Assembly: GCA_030549775.1 (NCBI GenBank)
Contig: CM060180.1
Coordinates: forward strand, 93,022,172-93,086,171
Reading direction: 5' to 3'
DNA length: 64,000 bases
Source: Tamarix chinensis
Taxonomy: Eukaryota; Streptophyta; Magnoliopsida; Caryophyllales; Tamaricaceae
Positions 47,831-61,813 of this stretch are shown here, one piece after another. Below the pieces are notes generated by a model that saw only the letters and a program-made list of their open reading frames with translations, did no database searches and was not told where the DNA came from. Position 1 is the stretch's first letter. Each line of letters begins with the position of its first letter. Made by a program: the position numbers and the translations under genes.

Positions 47831-50041
47831 TGTTTATGTTATTAGATATTTGATACTTAATTTTATCCAAAAATTTAAATAATCAATCCGAAAAATAAAT
47901 AGTTAAATAATTTAGATATCTGATATGATAAATATAAATAATATCAGATCAGATAAATTATATACACATATACTCTAAAAATTATTTACTTTTCATAACA
48001 TTTATTTGTATATAATCACATTTGTGTGTTGATTAAAAAGGGAGTTAATGATGGAAAATTTCATCAGGTTGGACAATTTGCAAACATTGTTATGTCTGTG
48101 AATTTTATTTTATTTTATTTATTGTAAGTAAATTTTATATGTTTTAAATATTTTTTTAATTAAATATTATCTAAAAATTAGAATTACTCATTGAATATAA
48201 TATAATTTAAGATTTGAATTAAATCATTATATCAAATGGGTTCATATTGGATTGGTTTAATATCTTATGCATGAATAATTTTTTTATCTGATATTTTTTA
48301 TTTATGGCTTAAAAGTTTTGGATATTCAATAAATTATTTATTATCTGATATAAAACTTTGGATATATGAAGTATAGGATATCCAAAGTTTTTTTGGAATG
48401 TCCAGAGGGTTTATTATTATTATTATTATTATTATTATATTATTTTAATTTTATCAAATATCTAATATATGAATATCCCTAGGTGTGGTCGTGAATGGTT
48501 GTATTTGCATTTTATTTAGTTAGTTTTCGCTACTTTTAGTGTTTATGGCTTGTTTTGATAAAATCTTCACCAAAACAAACTGAATTCACCAATAATAAGC
48601 TAAATCTAATTATGATTTGAAACTAAATCATGATTTGATTGGTATATATATATTAGTTTCTAATGAAGAGTTTAAGTGAAATTTTAATATTACTTTTATT
48701 TATTTTTAAAAAAGTGTGCAAACCATTAAAATAATTTTATTTTTCTATATGAAAGGATCATAATTTATCACTTATAGTTTTAAATTATTATTATTATTAT
48801 TATATATGAAGGTATTTTGACTAAGAAAAGTTATTATATATGTGATTATTGCTTAAAAAAACTAATTTTCAAAGCCCTAAGTAAATTGTTTTTGAAGTTC
48901 TTATGTAAAATTGTAATTTTTTCTATATGGTAAACAAAAGTAAATTGTAAAATTATATAGCTCGACTTGATTTGATTCATAGTTTCCACCATAATATGAA
49001 CACTTTTATTATTCATTTTGTCCGAAGGTAATAGGGATGAAAAATATACTCTAAATTTTATGCTTTTAAATATTTAGAAATGATGAAAATATTTTTTTAA
49101 AAATATCTATTTGATTCATAACAAAGACTTAAAATAGATATATTTTTTTTCCCTTTCCATGCACATGGACTATTAACTATTAAAATGCAAAAAATTATAG
49201 TTTTGAAAAAAAATTAATTGTAATGTCTATTATGCTAAATTTATAGTGATGCAATGAAATATATCATTTTTTTCTGACACAATACACACTGGGGACAGAA
49301 GAAGGGACACTTTATGGGATGACTCTCAATCAGTTATATAGGTGTGGAGGGCAAATGCCGCTGACCCAAGGAGCCTATCCTAAAAATATAACAATGAGGA
49401 CTCCTCTCATAATCCTTTTTTTGATTTATTGCTTAAAATACATATTTCAACTCATTGTAATTTATTATTATTATAATAGATTTTTAGTTCGCATTTCAAT
49501 AAGGAAAATTATCTTTTACAAAGCTGAAGAACATGACATGACTAGAAAGGGTGAACAAATAGAATCGTTTCTATCAGAGTTTAAAAACTTAAAATAGTGA
49601 AGTAAATGGTTTTTTAAAGCTACTATAATAACAAATAATACGAGTGTGATTTATTTGTATTGGGGTAAATCAAGGTGTAGGTAAATATCAACATTTTTGA
49701 TAAATAAGAAAAAATTTCTATGTGAAAGAAATAGAGGTGAAGTAAATATTTAAAAGTATTAAGTGGGTAATATTAACTTAATTTAAGGGAAAATTGTTTT
49801 AATCAGGTGTGCCTTCATATGAATTAGAGTGAATGACACTTATTTTTGAAGTTTTAACTTTCACCTCCATTAATTTCCAATTTCAATGATATTAAAAAAT
49901 GAGGTGATTCGAGATATGTTGAGGTGAATTAATAATCACAATTAATTTAAGTTAACAATGCTAAATAGGTTTTCAAACAAAGTGAATGGAGGTGAACGGT
50001 TCATTCACCCTAATTCACTTCATTCCAAATTGATTATCTAT
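47831..50041. other. AT-rich intergenic sequence
   Basis: No gene. It includes an (ATT)n tract at 48413-48439 and repeated GGATAT/ATATCC words at 47850-48480. No mobile-element ends were recognised. Confidence 0.45.
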
Positions 50042-50765
50042 GATCACATGTATTTTATATGATTATCTATGATGTTTACAATATAACACATTATAATTAT
50101 GCATAGTATAGTCATATTATGATCACTTTTATTCCATAAAATTATCTTTTTTTAATTAATCAAATAAATGATAATAAATAATAAATATCTTTGTTAGATT
50201 GAATCATGCAATGTTATTTTTTATTGTTAAAATTTATAAATATCTTTATTATTTATTTGTAAAAATAAAGCACATCTAATATTCTTATTAAATTTATATG
50301 TATTAATAATCTTATGGTTATTTTTAATATTTATAATGTAATAAATGATAATTATATGTTGTTATAGTCGTATTATTATTACCTTTATTTTATAAAATTA
50401 TCTTTTTTTAAGTGATTAAATAAATAATAAATATATTTGTTAGATTAAATCATACAATGCTTTGTATTGTTAAAATTTATTTATATATTTATTATTTACT
50501 TGTGAAAATAAAGCACATCTAATATTCTTATTTCATTTATATTTACTAATAATCTTATGATTGTTTATAATACTTATAATGCAATAAATGATATTATATG
50601 TTGTATAGTCATATTATGATCACATGTATTTTATAAAATTATATTTTTTTTAAAGTAATCCAATAAATGATAAATATATTTATTAGATTGGATCATGCAA
50701 TATTTTTTATTGTTATAATTTATAAATATCTTTATTATTTACTTGTAAAAATAAGTGCATCTATT
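50042..50765 (+). repeat. AT-rich tandem repeat, period about 240-256 bp, about 2.7 copies
   Basis: GTCATATTATGATCAC recurs at 50111, 50367 (GTCGTATTATTATTAC) and 50608. Each is followed in order by TTTTATAAAATTAT.TTTTTT, TTTGTTAGATTRAATCATRC and AAAATAAAGCACATCTAATA. The last copy is interrupted by the LINE tail at 50767. Confidence 0.75.
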
Positions 50766-50766
50766 A

Positions 50767-51545
50767 TTTTTTTTTTGAAGAAATTGGTTGACACATGTTA
50801 TTCATCCATATTGGAGAAGGAATCAATTTGTACAGTTTCATGCCATGGCATGAGTATACACTCCCTATACAATGCAAGCTAAGTTTTTAAAAGCCAAAAA
50901 TTCAAAGAGAAATATACAGGGAACCAAAGCTAAGTCAAAAGCATTGCATGTATGTTGTCTTGATTATTTGGACAAGTATTGAGTAATCTGCAAGCAGTGT
51001 TGAACTGAATAGAGTGGACAATTTGCTTGATAGAGCGGGCTTTACCTGCAAAGATTTTGAGGTTTCTCTCAGTCCAAATTTCATACACAGTGGCGCAAAT
51101 AGAGGATTTGAACCATTTCTTTCTCCAATGATTCCCCCTATTGTGCTTATGCGCCCATCTAAGCTCTTTGTTGAAGCATTTGCCTTTTCTAGTAACACCC
51201 ATCCTTTTTAGGACTTGCTGCCATATTTCAGTAGAAAAAGAACATTCAAAGAATAGATGAGTGTGAGTTTCATCTTTGCATTTACAAAGTTCACATCTAT
51301 TTGCAATAGGGATGCCTCTAGATGACAGCTTGTCAATAGTTGGGAGGCCTTTTTGACATGCAAGCTATGATGTGTGAGGTTTTTACTCTATCGAGAAATA
51401 TTATTTTGGAATGCATTGGATCTTCACATTGTAGGAGGGAAAACATAGGATGGAGGTTGCTCAATTGAGAGGGGTAGCTAGAAAAATATAGGGCTAGAAG
51501 TGCAAGGTTAGTGGATACAGTAGCAAGGATACTCATTTGTGTATG
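50767..51545 (-). mobile_element. LINE 3' end with poly(A) tract, inserted in the tandem repeat
   Basis: The minus strand carries an L1-type ORF2 C-terminus. A Cys-rich CELCKCKDETHTHLFFECSF block (about 51310-51250) is followed by the open frame 51202-50930 (VTRKGKCFNKELRWAHKHNR, ICATVYEIWTERNLKIF). Then come ~150 bp of 3' UTR and a T10 run on the + strand (50767-50776), which is the poly(A) tail. It is 5'-truncated at about 51545, as is usual for LINEs. No target duplication was identified. Confidence 0.75.
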
Positions 51546-52204
51546 TTGGTCGATTTGTGCTATCCAAGGTCATCCATTGGTGCTACACTTGAAGGAAGCT
51601 CAGGGTGATGATGACATAGATAAGAGAGGATGGTGATGGTGGTTGTTGGCAAAAAAATGTATGATGAAGGGAGAATACAAGCTAGGATAGGATAATTTGG
51701 GAGAATAATGGTGGTGGTCGATGGTGACAAAGCTTGGATGGTGAGGCATTACATGCAAATAAGAAAATTTTAGGGTTAGTTAGAAGCAAATGAAGACATT
51801 ATCTTAGCTGGGGGATTTGAAGGCTGAGAGAAAAAAAAAGGGACACTAGATCTCAAGGTTTAGGGACCGAAGGCAACTAGAAGAACAAAGGAGAAGTTAA
51901 GGTTATAGGGCTAGTTTGTAAGAGAAAGTAAGATAATAGATAGGTTGATGGCTGGATTTCATGTGTCAGGCGATATAGGTTGGGTGGATAGGAGATGGTG
52001 TAAGGATGATTTTGGTAGGGTGTGAGTGAAGTCAGCCAAATACTTGAGGTAATCAGGGAATCGTTAAAAATAAATGATGATGTCAGCGTAAAATTATTTA
52101 AGGGTTAAGCAATTGAGAATAAATTTGTAACACCCACCTATAGTATCAATTAAAGAGTATTTTTTAAAATGAAGCACTTTTAAAATAAAACTATGATACT
52201 AACA
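51546..52204. other. G-rich non-coding stretch, probably LTR debris
   Basis: GATGGTGATGGTGGTTG-type sequence resembles the G-rich block of the LTR at 44400-45060. A TGTAACACCCACC LTR-like start occurs at 52130. No gene. Confidence 0.35.
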
Positions 52205-53944
52205 TATAACACCTCCATTTTTCGATACTAAAAATTTTTGTTTCGAAACATTGAACCTTAAACCCTAAGCCATGAACCCTAAACCCTAAATCTTAAACCA
52301 AAAACCTTAAACCCATGTAAGATCCAAGTAACACATCCACATGCTTATTTCATCTTAACTCTTACTACCCTCCAACCATATGGTAGAATTTTCATCAACG
52401 CTTAACTAGTATTTAGTCCATGAATCCAGATTACAATATCCTTTTGAAGTTATGATACACTCATTCCAAATTTTCTATTAAAGCCTTCCCAATCACTTAT
52501 TGAGAAAAAAATGAATTATGAACCATTTGATCCATCCAATAAGTTAATTACGTTATGCAAGATGTGTGCTGTCATTAATAAAGAATCATATAATAACATT
52601 GGACATAGTCTCAAAACATATCAAGTCCAAAGGATAAAAAAAAAAACTCGCTCTAGCCTAACCAATCAATGATTTTAGGCTAATCGGTTAATCGGTTTAG
52701 CTCAACCAAACCCCAAGGTTCCCTTAACCTAGTTGATTGATTAGGTCATACCAATCGACTATTCTAAAATTAGTTGATGGGTTCAGAAAAAAAATTCAAT
52801 GGGTTTAAGTAAAGAGCAACCAATGTTACCATATACCATCTAATTGATCAGCTTGTCTTAACTAGTTGATCAATTTGCTCCCAAATAACACACAACAAAC
52901 ATTTTATATGCGATTTACATCTAAAACCTTACCACATCCAAACCATAATATTCGATAACATAATACCAATATTTAAGATGCTCATAAATTGAATCACGCT
53001 TCATTTTCAAGCAATTGACCTGATTTTCCATAAATCAAGCCCTTATCTCATAAACTCTTAACTAATTCAACATCTCTCATTTAAGAAACCAAACTCTCAT
53101 AAAGGCATATAAAATTAACATTATATTGAGTACACTATCTCACATGCTTATGTATGCCACATTTCAAAGGTAAGAATTACTCACTTGAAGTGTAGCAAAG
53201 TTTCCTACTAAAGAGGAAAAACTCAAGCTAGAAAATTTCTACTTAAAAAACCTTTAAAAAAATAATAGGTTGAAACTCAAACATTAATAAATAACTTTTA
53301 CAATTCAAGAATTTGAATTAGCGAAGAAAACAAACTTACCACTTTTAAGATAAAAATAGAGAAGATTCAGTTGGAAGCAAACTCAATTTCTTCCTAAATC
53401 TAACTCTTTCTTTCTTAAAGATAAAATAAGAGGGAGATAGAGAAAGGTTCAGAGAAGTGAGAACTTAGGTATTTTAGATGCTGGAATAAAAGAAAGAAAA
53501 GGTGATGATTGGGGTTATATATAGCTAATGAATTGGTTAAGAAACAAGTGAGGTTATGTCACAAATCAAAAACAATAATTTTATCGTTCAAATTTGAGTT
53601 GAAAGTATGAATTTATCAAGAATAGGTTGACTTCCATCTCATAGCTTAAATGGTGATTTTTTGGAGAGTGTAGGTTGAGCTTATTCAGATTGTTCTATAG
53701 TCTAGTCGATTAGTTTCTCCAAACCATTTGATTGGTTCAGTCGATCATAACCCTTAGTTGAAATGACAAACCAGTCAATCGGTTCACTAGAAAAATTATT
53801 TTATTTTAATTTACAAACTTTTATCTAAAATTATTTTTACTTCAAACCTAATTATAGTTCCATGTAAATATTAAATATTATCAAATTTTATTAAATAGGA
53901 TACTTTTTCATTTTATAGATCTTATAAAAATACAAGGTATTACA
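52205..53944 (-). mobile_element. 3' LTR of a minus-strand Ty3/gypsy element
   Basis: On the minus strand it starts TGTAATACCTTGTATTTTTA at 53944 and ends GGAGGTGTTATA at 52205 (+ strand TATAACACCTCC). Its coding-strand first half is repeated at 55852-55018. It contains CGATTGGTT-like motifs (52660-52870, 53700-53790), and its end matches family A ends at 7707 and 41968. An alternative end is TGTAACACC at 52130. Confidence 0.65.
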
Positions 53945-54089
53945 ACACTTACCCCTTAAAGAGTCTACGTGCTTGAAGCTTACTAACCAAGATCTAGATA
54001 AATTATATAATACACAATAATTCACATGTTTCATTCAACAAAGTAAAAGGGGTAACTAGCCCCTTAAAAGAAAGGTTACACTATAGATA

Positions 54090-54990
54090 TACATTATTAG
54101 AATAATTTAGGGTACTCCATTTGGATCTCTTTTTCGACCTCCCATATGGCCTCCTCAATATCATGTTATGATCAAAGGACCTTCACTAGAGGAATGGTCT
54201 TTGTACACATTACTTGGCTCTTCATATCCAAAATGCTTATGTGGCATTCTTCATAAGTTAGAGACTCATCAAGATATAATGACTGTGGCTCGATGGTGTG
54301 TAAAGCATCTTTTATGTACTTCCTTAGCTAGGAAACATGGAGGATGTTTTGTATGCATGAAAATTTTGCCAGCAGGGCTAAATAATAATTGACCTTACCA
54401 ACTCAATCTACTATCTTGTATGGTTTAATGTACCTTGTGCCAAGCTTACCATTTCTATCAAACCTTATTACTCCATTGGAGGGAGATACCCACAAAAGGA
54501 ATCTATTGCCCACCTTGTAACCATTAATTGATCTTGTCAAGTTTACGTAACTCTTCTACCAGTCTCGTGATTCTCTCATATGGTCTTGAGTCATTCATTT
54601 TTACCTCATCATCTCCTCAATCATTTCTTGTTCCAACACAATCTTCTCCCTGATATCACTCTTACAAAAAGGAATATGCCATTTCCTCCTATATAAGGCC
54701 TTTAAAGGTGCCATCTTGATACTTGCATGATAACTGTCTTTGTAGGAGAACTTGATTAAGTCCAAACGATCTTCCCATTTTCCCTAAAAATCCAACACAC
54801 ATGCTCAAAGCATGTTCTCTATTGTCAGAATGGTCCTCTTTGTCTGACCATCTGTGGCTGGTGAAAAGTTGTCCTCATATTCAACTGAAACCTAAAAGCA
54901 ACTTGCAATCTTTTCCAAAAGTATGACAAGAATTTTGAGTTCTAGTATGGCATGATATCTCTAGGGACCCCACATAGTCATACAATATGA
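54090..54990 (-). pseudogene. Ty3/gypsy integrase C-terminal remnant (Tekay-like)
   Basis: The minus strand encodes, through several stops and shifts, the end of the integrase core (HQPQ..RQRGPF-like, about 54870; MLRACVLDF-like, then SYKDSYHASIKMAPLKALY, about 54760-54700). Next comes the VGNRFLLWVSPSNGVIRFDR block with RNGKLGTRYIKPYKI (about 54510-54420), then LRKYIKDALHTIEPQSLYLD and IEEAIWEVEKEIQMEYPKLF (about 54160-54105). This order is that of the post-integrase region of plant chromoviruses of the Del/Tekay kind. Gag, protease, RT and RNase H are absent. Confidence 0.8.
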
Positions 54991-55017
54991 TTCCTGTAAA
55001 GGTTGGATAACTGCTTG

Positions 55018-55852
55018 GATATTTTTGAGGCTAAAAGAAAAGTACAAAAAGTAAGAAAAAAAGATGATTAGGGTTATTTGTGGATAATGATTCGGTTAAG
55101 GAATGAGTGATGTTATGGAACAAATCAAAAATCTTAATTTGACCATTTGAATTTGAGTTACATGGGTAAATTTATAAGAATGGGTTAACTTCCATCTTAG
55201 AGCTTAAATGGTGATTTTTTAGAGAGTGAAGGTCAAGCTCATCAAGATAATATAAAAAACAAGAAGGGAAATGGAAGGTTTTCCTAAGATAAAAATCTCC
55301 CCATCGTGTAAGGGAAATATTGAATTCAAAGCATACTTCTAGAAGTGTGCATAGGAGAGAGGAAGAAGAAGATAGGAGTGATGTCGTCCTCTCCCTCATT
55401 TGCCAAAATTGAGCCCTTAAATTTGTTTGAGGCAACAAACAAAGCTGAATAAATGATCAAAATTGTTAAGGATCAATCAAGAATAACTTAGATTTGGATA
55501 ACCAAAGTGTCATTTTAATATAAGAAATTTTCCCAAAAATTGAACTTAAAAAAGCACTCAACCCGATAAACTAGTTGATAGGTTTAGGTAGACCACTTGA
55601 ATGTTCTACAGACTAGTCAATCAGTTTCCCCATACCAGTCAATCAGTTTAATTGAGCAAAAGACTTGGTTGAAAAGACGAACTAATCGATTAGTTCACAA
55701 GAAAACTTATTTTATTCAATTTTTCAAACTTTTCCCCAAATCCATTTTCATCTCAAACCCAATTATAGTTCCAAATCAAGATCAAATATCATCAAATTTT
55801 ATTAAACATAATAATATTTTATTTTATAAATCTTAAAAAAAATAAGGTATTA
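55018..55852 (-). mobile_element. Truncated 5' LTR of the same minus-strand gypsy element
   Basis: Direct-orientation homologue of 53480-53944. Shared blocks are TAGAGCTTAAATGGTGATTT (55199) against ATAGCTTAAATGGTGATTTT (53641), CCAATTATAGTTCCA and ATCAAATTTTATTAAA. It holds an extra ~360 bp (55237-55597) missing from the left LTR. It is joined directly to integrase at about 55018. Confidence 0.65.
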
Positions 55853-57608
55853 TAGTTGGAAGATTGGGTTCAAGGACTAAAAATTAATAAATTAGTAAAT
55901 AAATTTAGAGATTAATAAATAAAACATTCTACCCCATTAATATCTTTCAAAAAATTAATTTACTACTTTGTATTACTAGCACAAAATAATAATACATATA
56001 ATAGTAAAACATCCAACCCTACAATAAAATCTATAATTAAGTCCTTATACTTACTAATATTATAATTAGGGCATCTACATTAGGGTATCTACAAATGGGG
56101 AATTGCAATTATCTCACCAAATCAAGTAGTTCTTTTAAAAAACTAAGGAATTGCTGATGAAGGTTAAGAACATATCAGATATGCCTAGTTTTGTTTTAGA
56201 TCTATGTTTATATTTTCCTAAGGAGTGAGGTCTAAAGCGATGGGGGTGACTTAAGCTTGAGTCTTGTTGTGTGAGCTCATCACACAACTTTTTTATAGCC
56301 TAGATTTGGTTATAGTAGTCACGTGTGTAGCTTGGTTGCTACACCTTTAACTTAGACTCCTTCATTCATATGCATGCTTTTGTCAAAGTTGATCAATTGG
56401 TATCTTTTTTCATTTTTGAATATATGTTTAATGTTATTTTATTATTAAAAATTAATGGACTTTTCCTTTATTAATTTATCATGGCCATTGAATTTTATAT
56501 GAGATTAGATAGAAGATAAAACGTTGTTGTTATTGAGTTTTCAATTCACTTGAAATTCTTTCAAGTGAGTTAAGTTGAAGTATTAAAAATTTAGATTCTA
56601 ATGCATATTTTGTGTTGAAGATAGAGATTTAAATTGAAATGCATATGATGCTAGATCTATATGTACACATACATTAAGTATGCTTAAATTATTGACTTAT
56701 TAAGACATTTCTAATATTTGATTTATATCTTTGTGTAGTAGGACATTATTAATGTAGGTACTAACATTATATATTCATTATATTTCAATTTAGATGTAGA
56801 TAAAGAAAAGTATGAAATAGGACAGAGACACATGGAGTTACCACTTCTATGTAACACATAAATGGTTTTATCTAGTGTTTAGTGAATGTAATAAAATGAT
56901 TTATTAGTGGGCTATGATGTAGCAAAAATTGTACACAATAAGCACCTAAAAAAGCTATTGTATAAGCTTTACAAGAAGAAGTTTGGTAAAATGCCAAGAG
57001 AAATATGCTTCACAATAAGCTATTCTTGATCATGAGATCCTAGAATGTTGACAATCATGCACTACACAGGCTGGCAATCCTTTACGTTGAATACACTGAT
57101 TTCATCTTCTTTAACTCATAGGGGTTATTCATTGTCAAAAACTTGTACAACTATTAAGGAAATTTCTAGACCATGTCATAGGTGAAGTGTTATAATGAGC
57201 CAACCATTCTTTAGTGGTCCTTTTTCCTTGACCATCATGGCTCAACATGAATCATTCATAGGTAAAGTGCTATATGATTCCTCAATTTCACAAGACGTCT
57301 TAATGATGCTTGAAAAACACTACATAGTACATATTGGAGGGGTTATCGTGTTTCAATTATATACAATATAATGTGGCACTTGAGACATATTTTCAAACCT
57401 TATGAACTAAGATCCATGAGTGAGGGCATGGGTTGGGAATAGTGTAATTTCATGGATGTGTTTTTGTAGTGTAATTTCAAATTTGCATGATGCTTGATGT
57501 TTTTCATGTTTTCAATCATTGGCACATTTGCATGCTTATAATATTTCTATTTCACTAAGTTTTAATGTTTGCGGAAGAAAAGTGATCATGATGAATGAAT
57601 CACATAAC
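55853..57608. other. Intergenic sequence, unassigned
   Basis: No coding frame or recognised repeat ends. 55860-56080 is AT-rich and the rest is mixed composition. Confidence 0.4.
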
Positions 57609-60600
57609 CATAATACCCCACTTTTAGGGTCTTTAATGTGTGTTAATCTATGTGTTTGATTATGACCTAAGTGTGTTTAATCATGATTTGGAGGGTTATT
57701 TAAAGTTTGTTATTATTTTAGTTGGGTTTGGTTTAGATTTTGGAGGGAAAATGATTTAGAGTGACTAATTGAATTGTTTACGATACCAATTGACTAGTTT
57801 GCTCTATCAAATGGACATTTGAAAATAGGTTAACTTATCAACTGGTTTAGGGTACAAGTCAATTGGTTCAATTGATTTATTTAGTCTTCTAGCATTATTT
57901 TTTTTGAATCTTTTTAGAAATTTTTTATAGACTTGTGATTTTGGGTTAGGTGGTTTTTTCACGTGAATTTTTTTTTAAATCATTTGAGTCATCCTAACTA
58001 GTTTTACTAATTTTCAATGGATTTTGGGGGGGGGGTTAATTTCCAAAAGTCACTTTTGTAGCTTCATCACCATTGCTTTCTTTTCTGTCATTTCTCATTC
58101 TACAGCGCATTACTATAATAGATGTCTTTGTCCCTACAAATTTAGTAGATATTCTAGCCTTGTCTCTCATCTTATTTTCCCATTTTCCTTCCCACGATTC
58201 TAAAGCAGAATCCTAAAATTTTTCATCTAACACTACTTGAACTTGAGGAAAAACATTTAGCCATGAACCTCTAAATTTTTCACAATGAAGCATGGAATTG
58301 AGCTAGGGTTTTCGATTTTGAATTATAAAATCCCTTTCCCGTTATATCCCATTAAAAAAAAACTTCCACATTTGCAAGCCGAAGCCTCTCATTCCTCCTC
58401 TTTTCCCCAAGCTTTGAGTCTCCCTATTTTTCCCTATAGTTGTTTTCATTTCTCTCTTTCTCTCATTTTACTCTCCATTTATGATGTTTATTCCCTTTTT
58501 TAACCCTTCCTTTAACTCCTTTTTTTATTTTAATTAAGATAGGGTAACATTTGAGAAAAGATTAAAGGATTGTCTCATTATTCTTTTTAGTTTCTTTGTT
58601 TCTCTTTAGAAGGTTGATTTTCTCTGATTTTTCTCTCTAATATCTAATTTTATTTTTATTCTTTTGAGATTCTTAAGGTATTTAAAAATTTATAGCCTTA
58701 TCATTTAAGGTGCTTAAAAGTTAGAGGTGATTGTTTTTTTATGTTGCGCAAACTTTTTCTCTTTTAGTGGGATTTGCTAAGTCTTCTTGAGGTAAACTAT
58801 TGTCTTATATATATCATAGTACATGAAATGGGTGAGTGAAGTGTATGTTCCATTTTTTTTCATGGAAGTATGAGTCTTGAAGGTGAAATTATGTCGAGCA
58901 TGTTGTGGATAGTATAAATGAATGATTGAGTAGAATGATCTAAGTTGAAATCTTGTGTGCATTAACTTAGGTATGATTTGTATTTCTTGGTAACCTTTGG
59001 TATTTTTAGATTTTCAGCAACATTAGCATGTGTAGTATGATGTATATATTTTCTTGCATAAAATATAGCATGAAAAAACATGATATAGAACTCTTTAGTC
59101 ATTTAATGATTTTGATAAAGGTGTAATCATGATTTCAATATGATGCTATTATTTTAAACATGATTTAGGTATTTTAAACACTAATCCATGAATATTACTT
59201 ATTAAGAACCCTATATGATCTATGATTGATGTTAAAATTAAATGAGATTGTGTAAAAATGTGCATGGTAGGGGTTATTTTCATCCAGCCTAATTGATTGC
59301 TCTATGCGACTGATTAGCTAGTCACTATAACCCATTGACTGGTCCTTGGGGCACATCAATTGGTTTAGAATGCCAATCGACCATTTACCTTATGAACTTA
59401 GTGGTATTACTCTATGATTTGATCTTTTAACCAAACTAATTAACCCGTTCCTAGAATAGTCTATTAGGTGTGACCTATTGGTTGGTTCATGACTATTGTG
59501 ATGGTTTGGTAATGTCTAAACTAATTGACTGGTCTTGGATAGAACTTGATTTCTTTTCTATTCTTCCTTAAATGTGGTGTCTTGATTTTTCTTATAGTTG
59601 GATGGTGACATGAGATGCTAGCATCTATAAGGTGACATTGTTTAATAGAATTTAAATGATGTATTAAAGTTTGTAAAATTAATCCTAGGTTGACCAAGTT
59701 TGTCTTTAACATAAAATTTTGGCATTTCTCTGATCATGTGATAATTAGATGAGTATATGGCTAAAAATGAATTTTTCTTATGGCTAGTACCTGAATAATG
59801 AACAATAATAATGATTAATGGACTTCTAATGGATTATACTTTGGACATAAAGTGTGAAACCTTGTAAGTTTGGATGACTTGGTATGATCAGAAGTAAATA
59901 TCATGGAGTCCAAATTGTGTCTTGGACATGTATGACTTATATTAATACAACATCTAATTTTTATATTTTATTTTATCATAAATGATTAAGTAATGTAGTT
60001 ATCACTTCAAATTACCCTTAACGGGGATACTTTATAATATGAGAACATTATAGGGTTGTATTTTGATTGAAATAGCATGATACGGTATGTGGGAGCGTGA
60101 TATGAAATATTAATCAAATAAGATACTAATTACTTAAAGTGAAACAAGTATTATGATGGGTCTAGGTTATTCGATCCTCGATTAGCTATGATGGGTTAGT
60201 CTTCCCTTTGGATTATTTGTTGCCTTCAGGTGTCTTTAGGCGATCCTTGTTGATCTCGGTGTTCTTTTACTCTATATATTGATGATATACCTGGGGGTAT
60301 CAATACTAAAGGGTCTATTTACCATGGTAGATTATCTAGCTTTTATCAGACTTATGTCCTCTAGTTTTCTTGGCTTTGGCTGGACTTTATGTCCATTCAA
60401 TTATTTGAGGTGGATTTCATGGGTATTAAGAGACCATGTGATATAATCCTACCCATTGCTTAAGAAATTTCTTTAAGGGAAATTCTATGATCACCTAACA
60501 AAAGACGATAACCAAAATGAGTATTAGATGGGTATTAAAATTGATTTGTATTATTCTTATGCTCAATCTTAATATGGTAACTTTATTGATGTGATAATTG

Positions 60601-61797
60601 TATTATTCTCATATGTATTTAAGTTATATCACCTTAATTAAGTTATGAGTGATTGCATTGTCTAGCCTATTGACCAAGAAATTGGTATAAGGAATTCTAT
60701 GGCCACTTTAACAAAAGATAATAATCGATTGGTTCTAATGATATTATATAACCTTATTCACTTTGCATAAATGTTCCCTTATAGACGTATTTATTAGAAT
60801 GCATAATGTGGTATGTCCGTTATACATATATATACACAACATGTGCTCCCACGTACTTAATCCTATGTACTTCATTTCCATATGATTATCTTATTCTCGC
60901 ATGTTTTCATAAATTACCACGTGATCTATATTAAGTGTAATCATGATCCTCCTACTATAAAAATAAGTGGTTGAAGTGTTTTATTTGTACCTAAATTCTT
61001 ATTAGTCTATGAGATATGCTCTATGTGCTATTATGGGGATAATCTAATCGATCAATGTCTCCTCATGGATATGATATATATGTCCAAGTATGTTATAACA
61101 TGTGTGCTCCTATATGTCCATATAGTTATGACCAGCCATGTTTCATTAGAACTAATTATTTCTAACACAAGCTTATGTGCTAGGATGTAAATGATAAAAT
61201 AGAAGTATTACTTGTGTGTCTTGATATATTGTGGCATGATTATGTTATGTGGTACTTGCATGTATCATGATCTATATAATAGTGGTAGAATGGTTTTCTT
61301 AGCATGTATGTATATTGATGGGGTTGTTGTTGTAATCCCTTGCTAAATGCCATGACTAAAAGGTCTTGTGCAGGTTTTTGAGGATGACTAGTGAGTGGTG
61401 TAACCTATCTTCAAGGATAGTTAGGTTATTTGAGGGTAGGAATTATTGAAGGCATTTCCTTTTGATGGTCCTTATGTGAACGCAGTGTGATCCCATGTAT
61501 TTGGTTTTCATTTGTTATCACTTCCTCATAGTTTATTTTTGTATTAGTTTTATGCTCATATGGCCTTAGTTTGTAAACCTTAATGATTTTATCTCTTAAG
61601 CCACTTATAGTGCACACTCTAGTTTTTCTTATGTTTTATTGGTTGGAGTCTCAACATTGTGCTAACTATAAGTCCGATAGTAAGATATCTTTCTTGTGTT
61701 AGACGCGATAGTGGTACCCCATTTTTTATGGGATTATTTTTTTTTACTTTTGTAGATGTTTTACATACTTTTAGTGGTGAGATATCGATGTGTTACA
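57609..61797 (+). mobile_element. Family A 5' LTR, copy B (about 4.2 kb)
   Basis: Starts near CATAATACCCCACTTTTAGG and ends GATGTGTTACA at 61797, directly before a primer-binding-site-like TAGTATTAGAGCT. Homologous to 1000-4275 (see that entry). It contains two clusters of CGATTGGTT-like motifs (57770-57870, 59275-59540) and a CT-rich part (58050-58500). There is no coding frame. Confidence 0.6.
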
Positions 61798-61800
61798 AGT

Positions 61801-61813
61801 TAGTATTAGAGCT
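61801..61813 (+). other. Primer-binding site (tRNA-iMet-like) of the family A element
   Basis: TAGTATTAGAGCT differs from TGGTATCAGAGCC at three positions and lies 3 bases after the LTR end. Confidence 0.55.
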
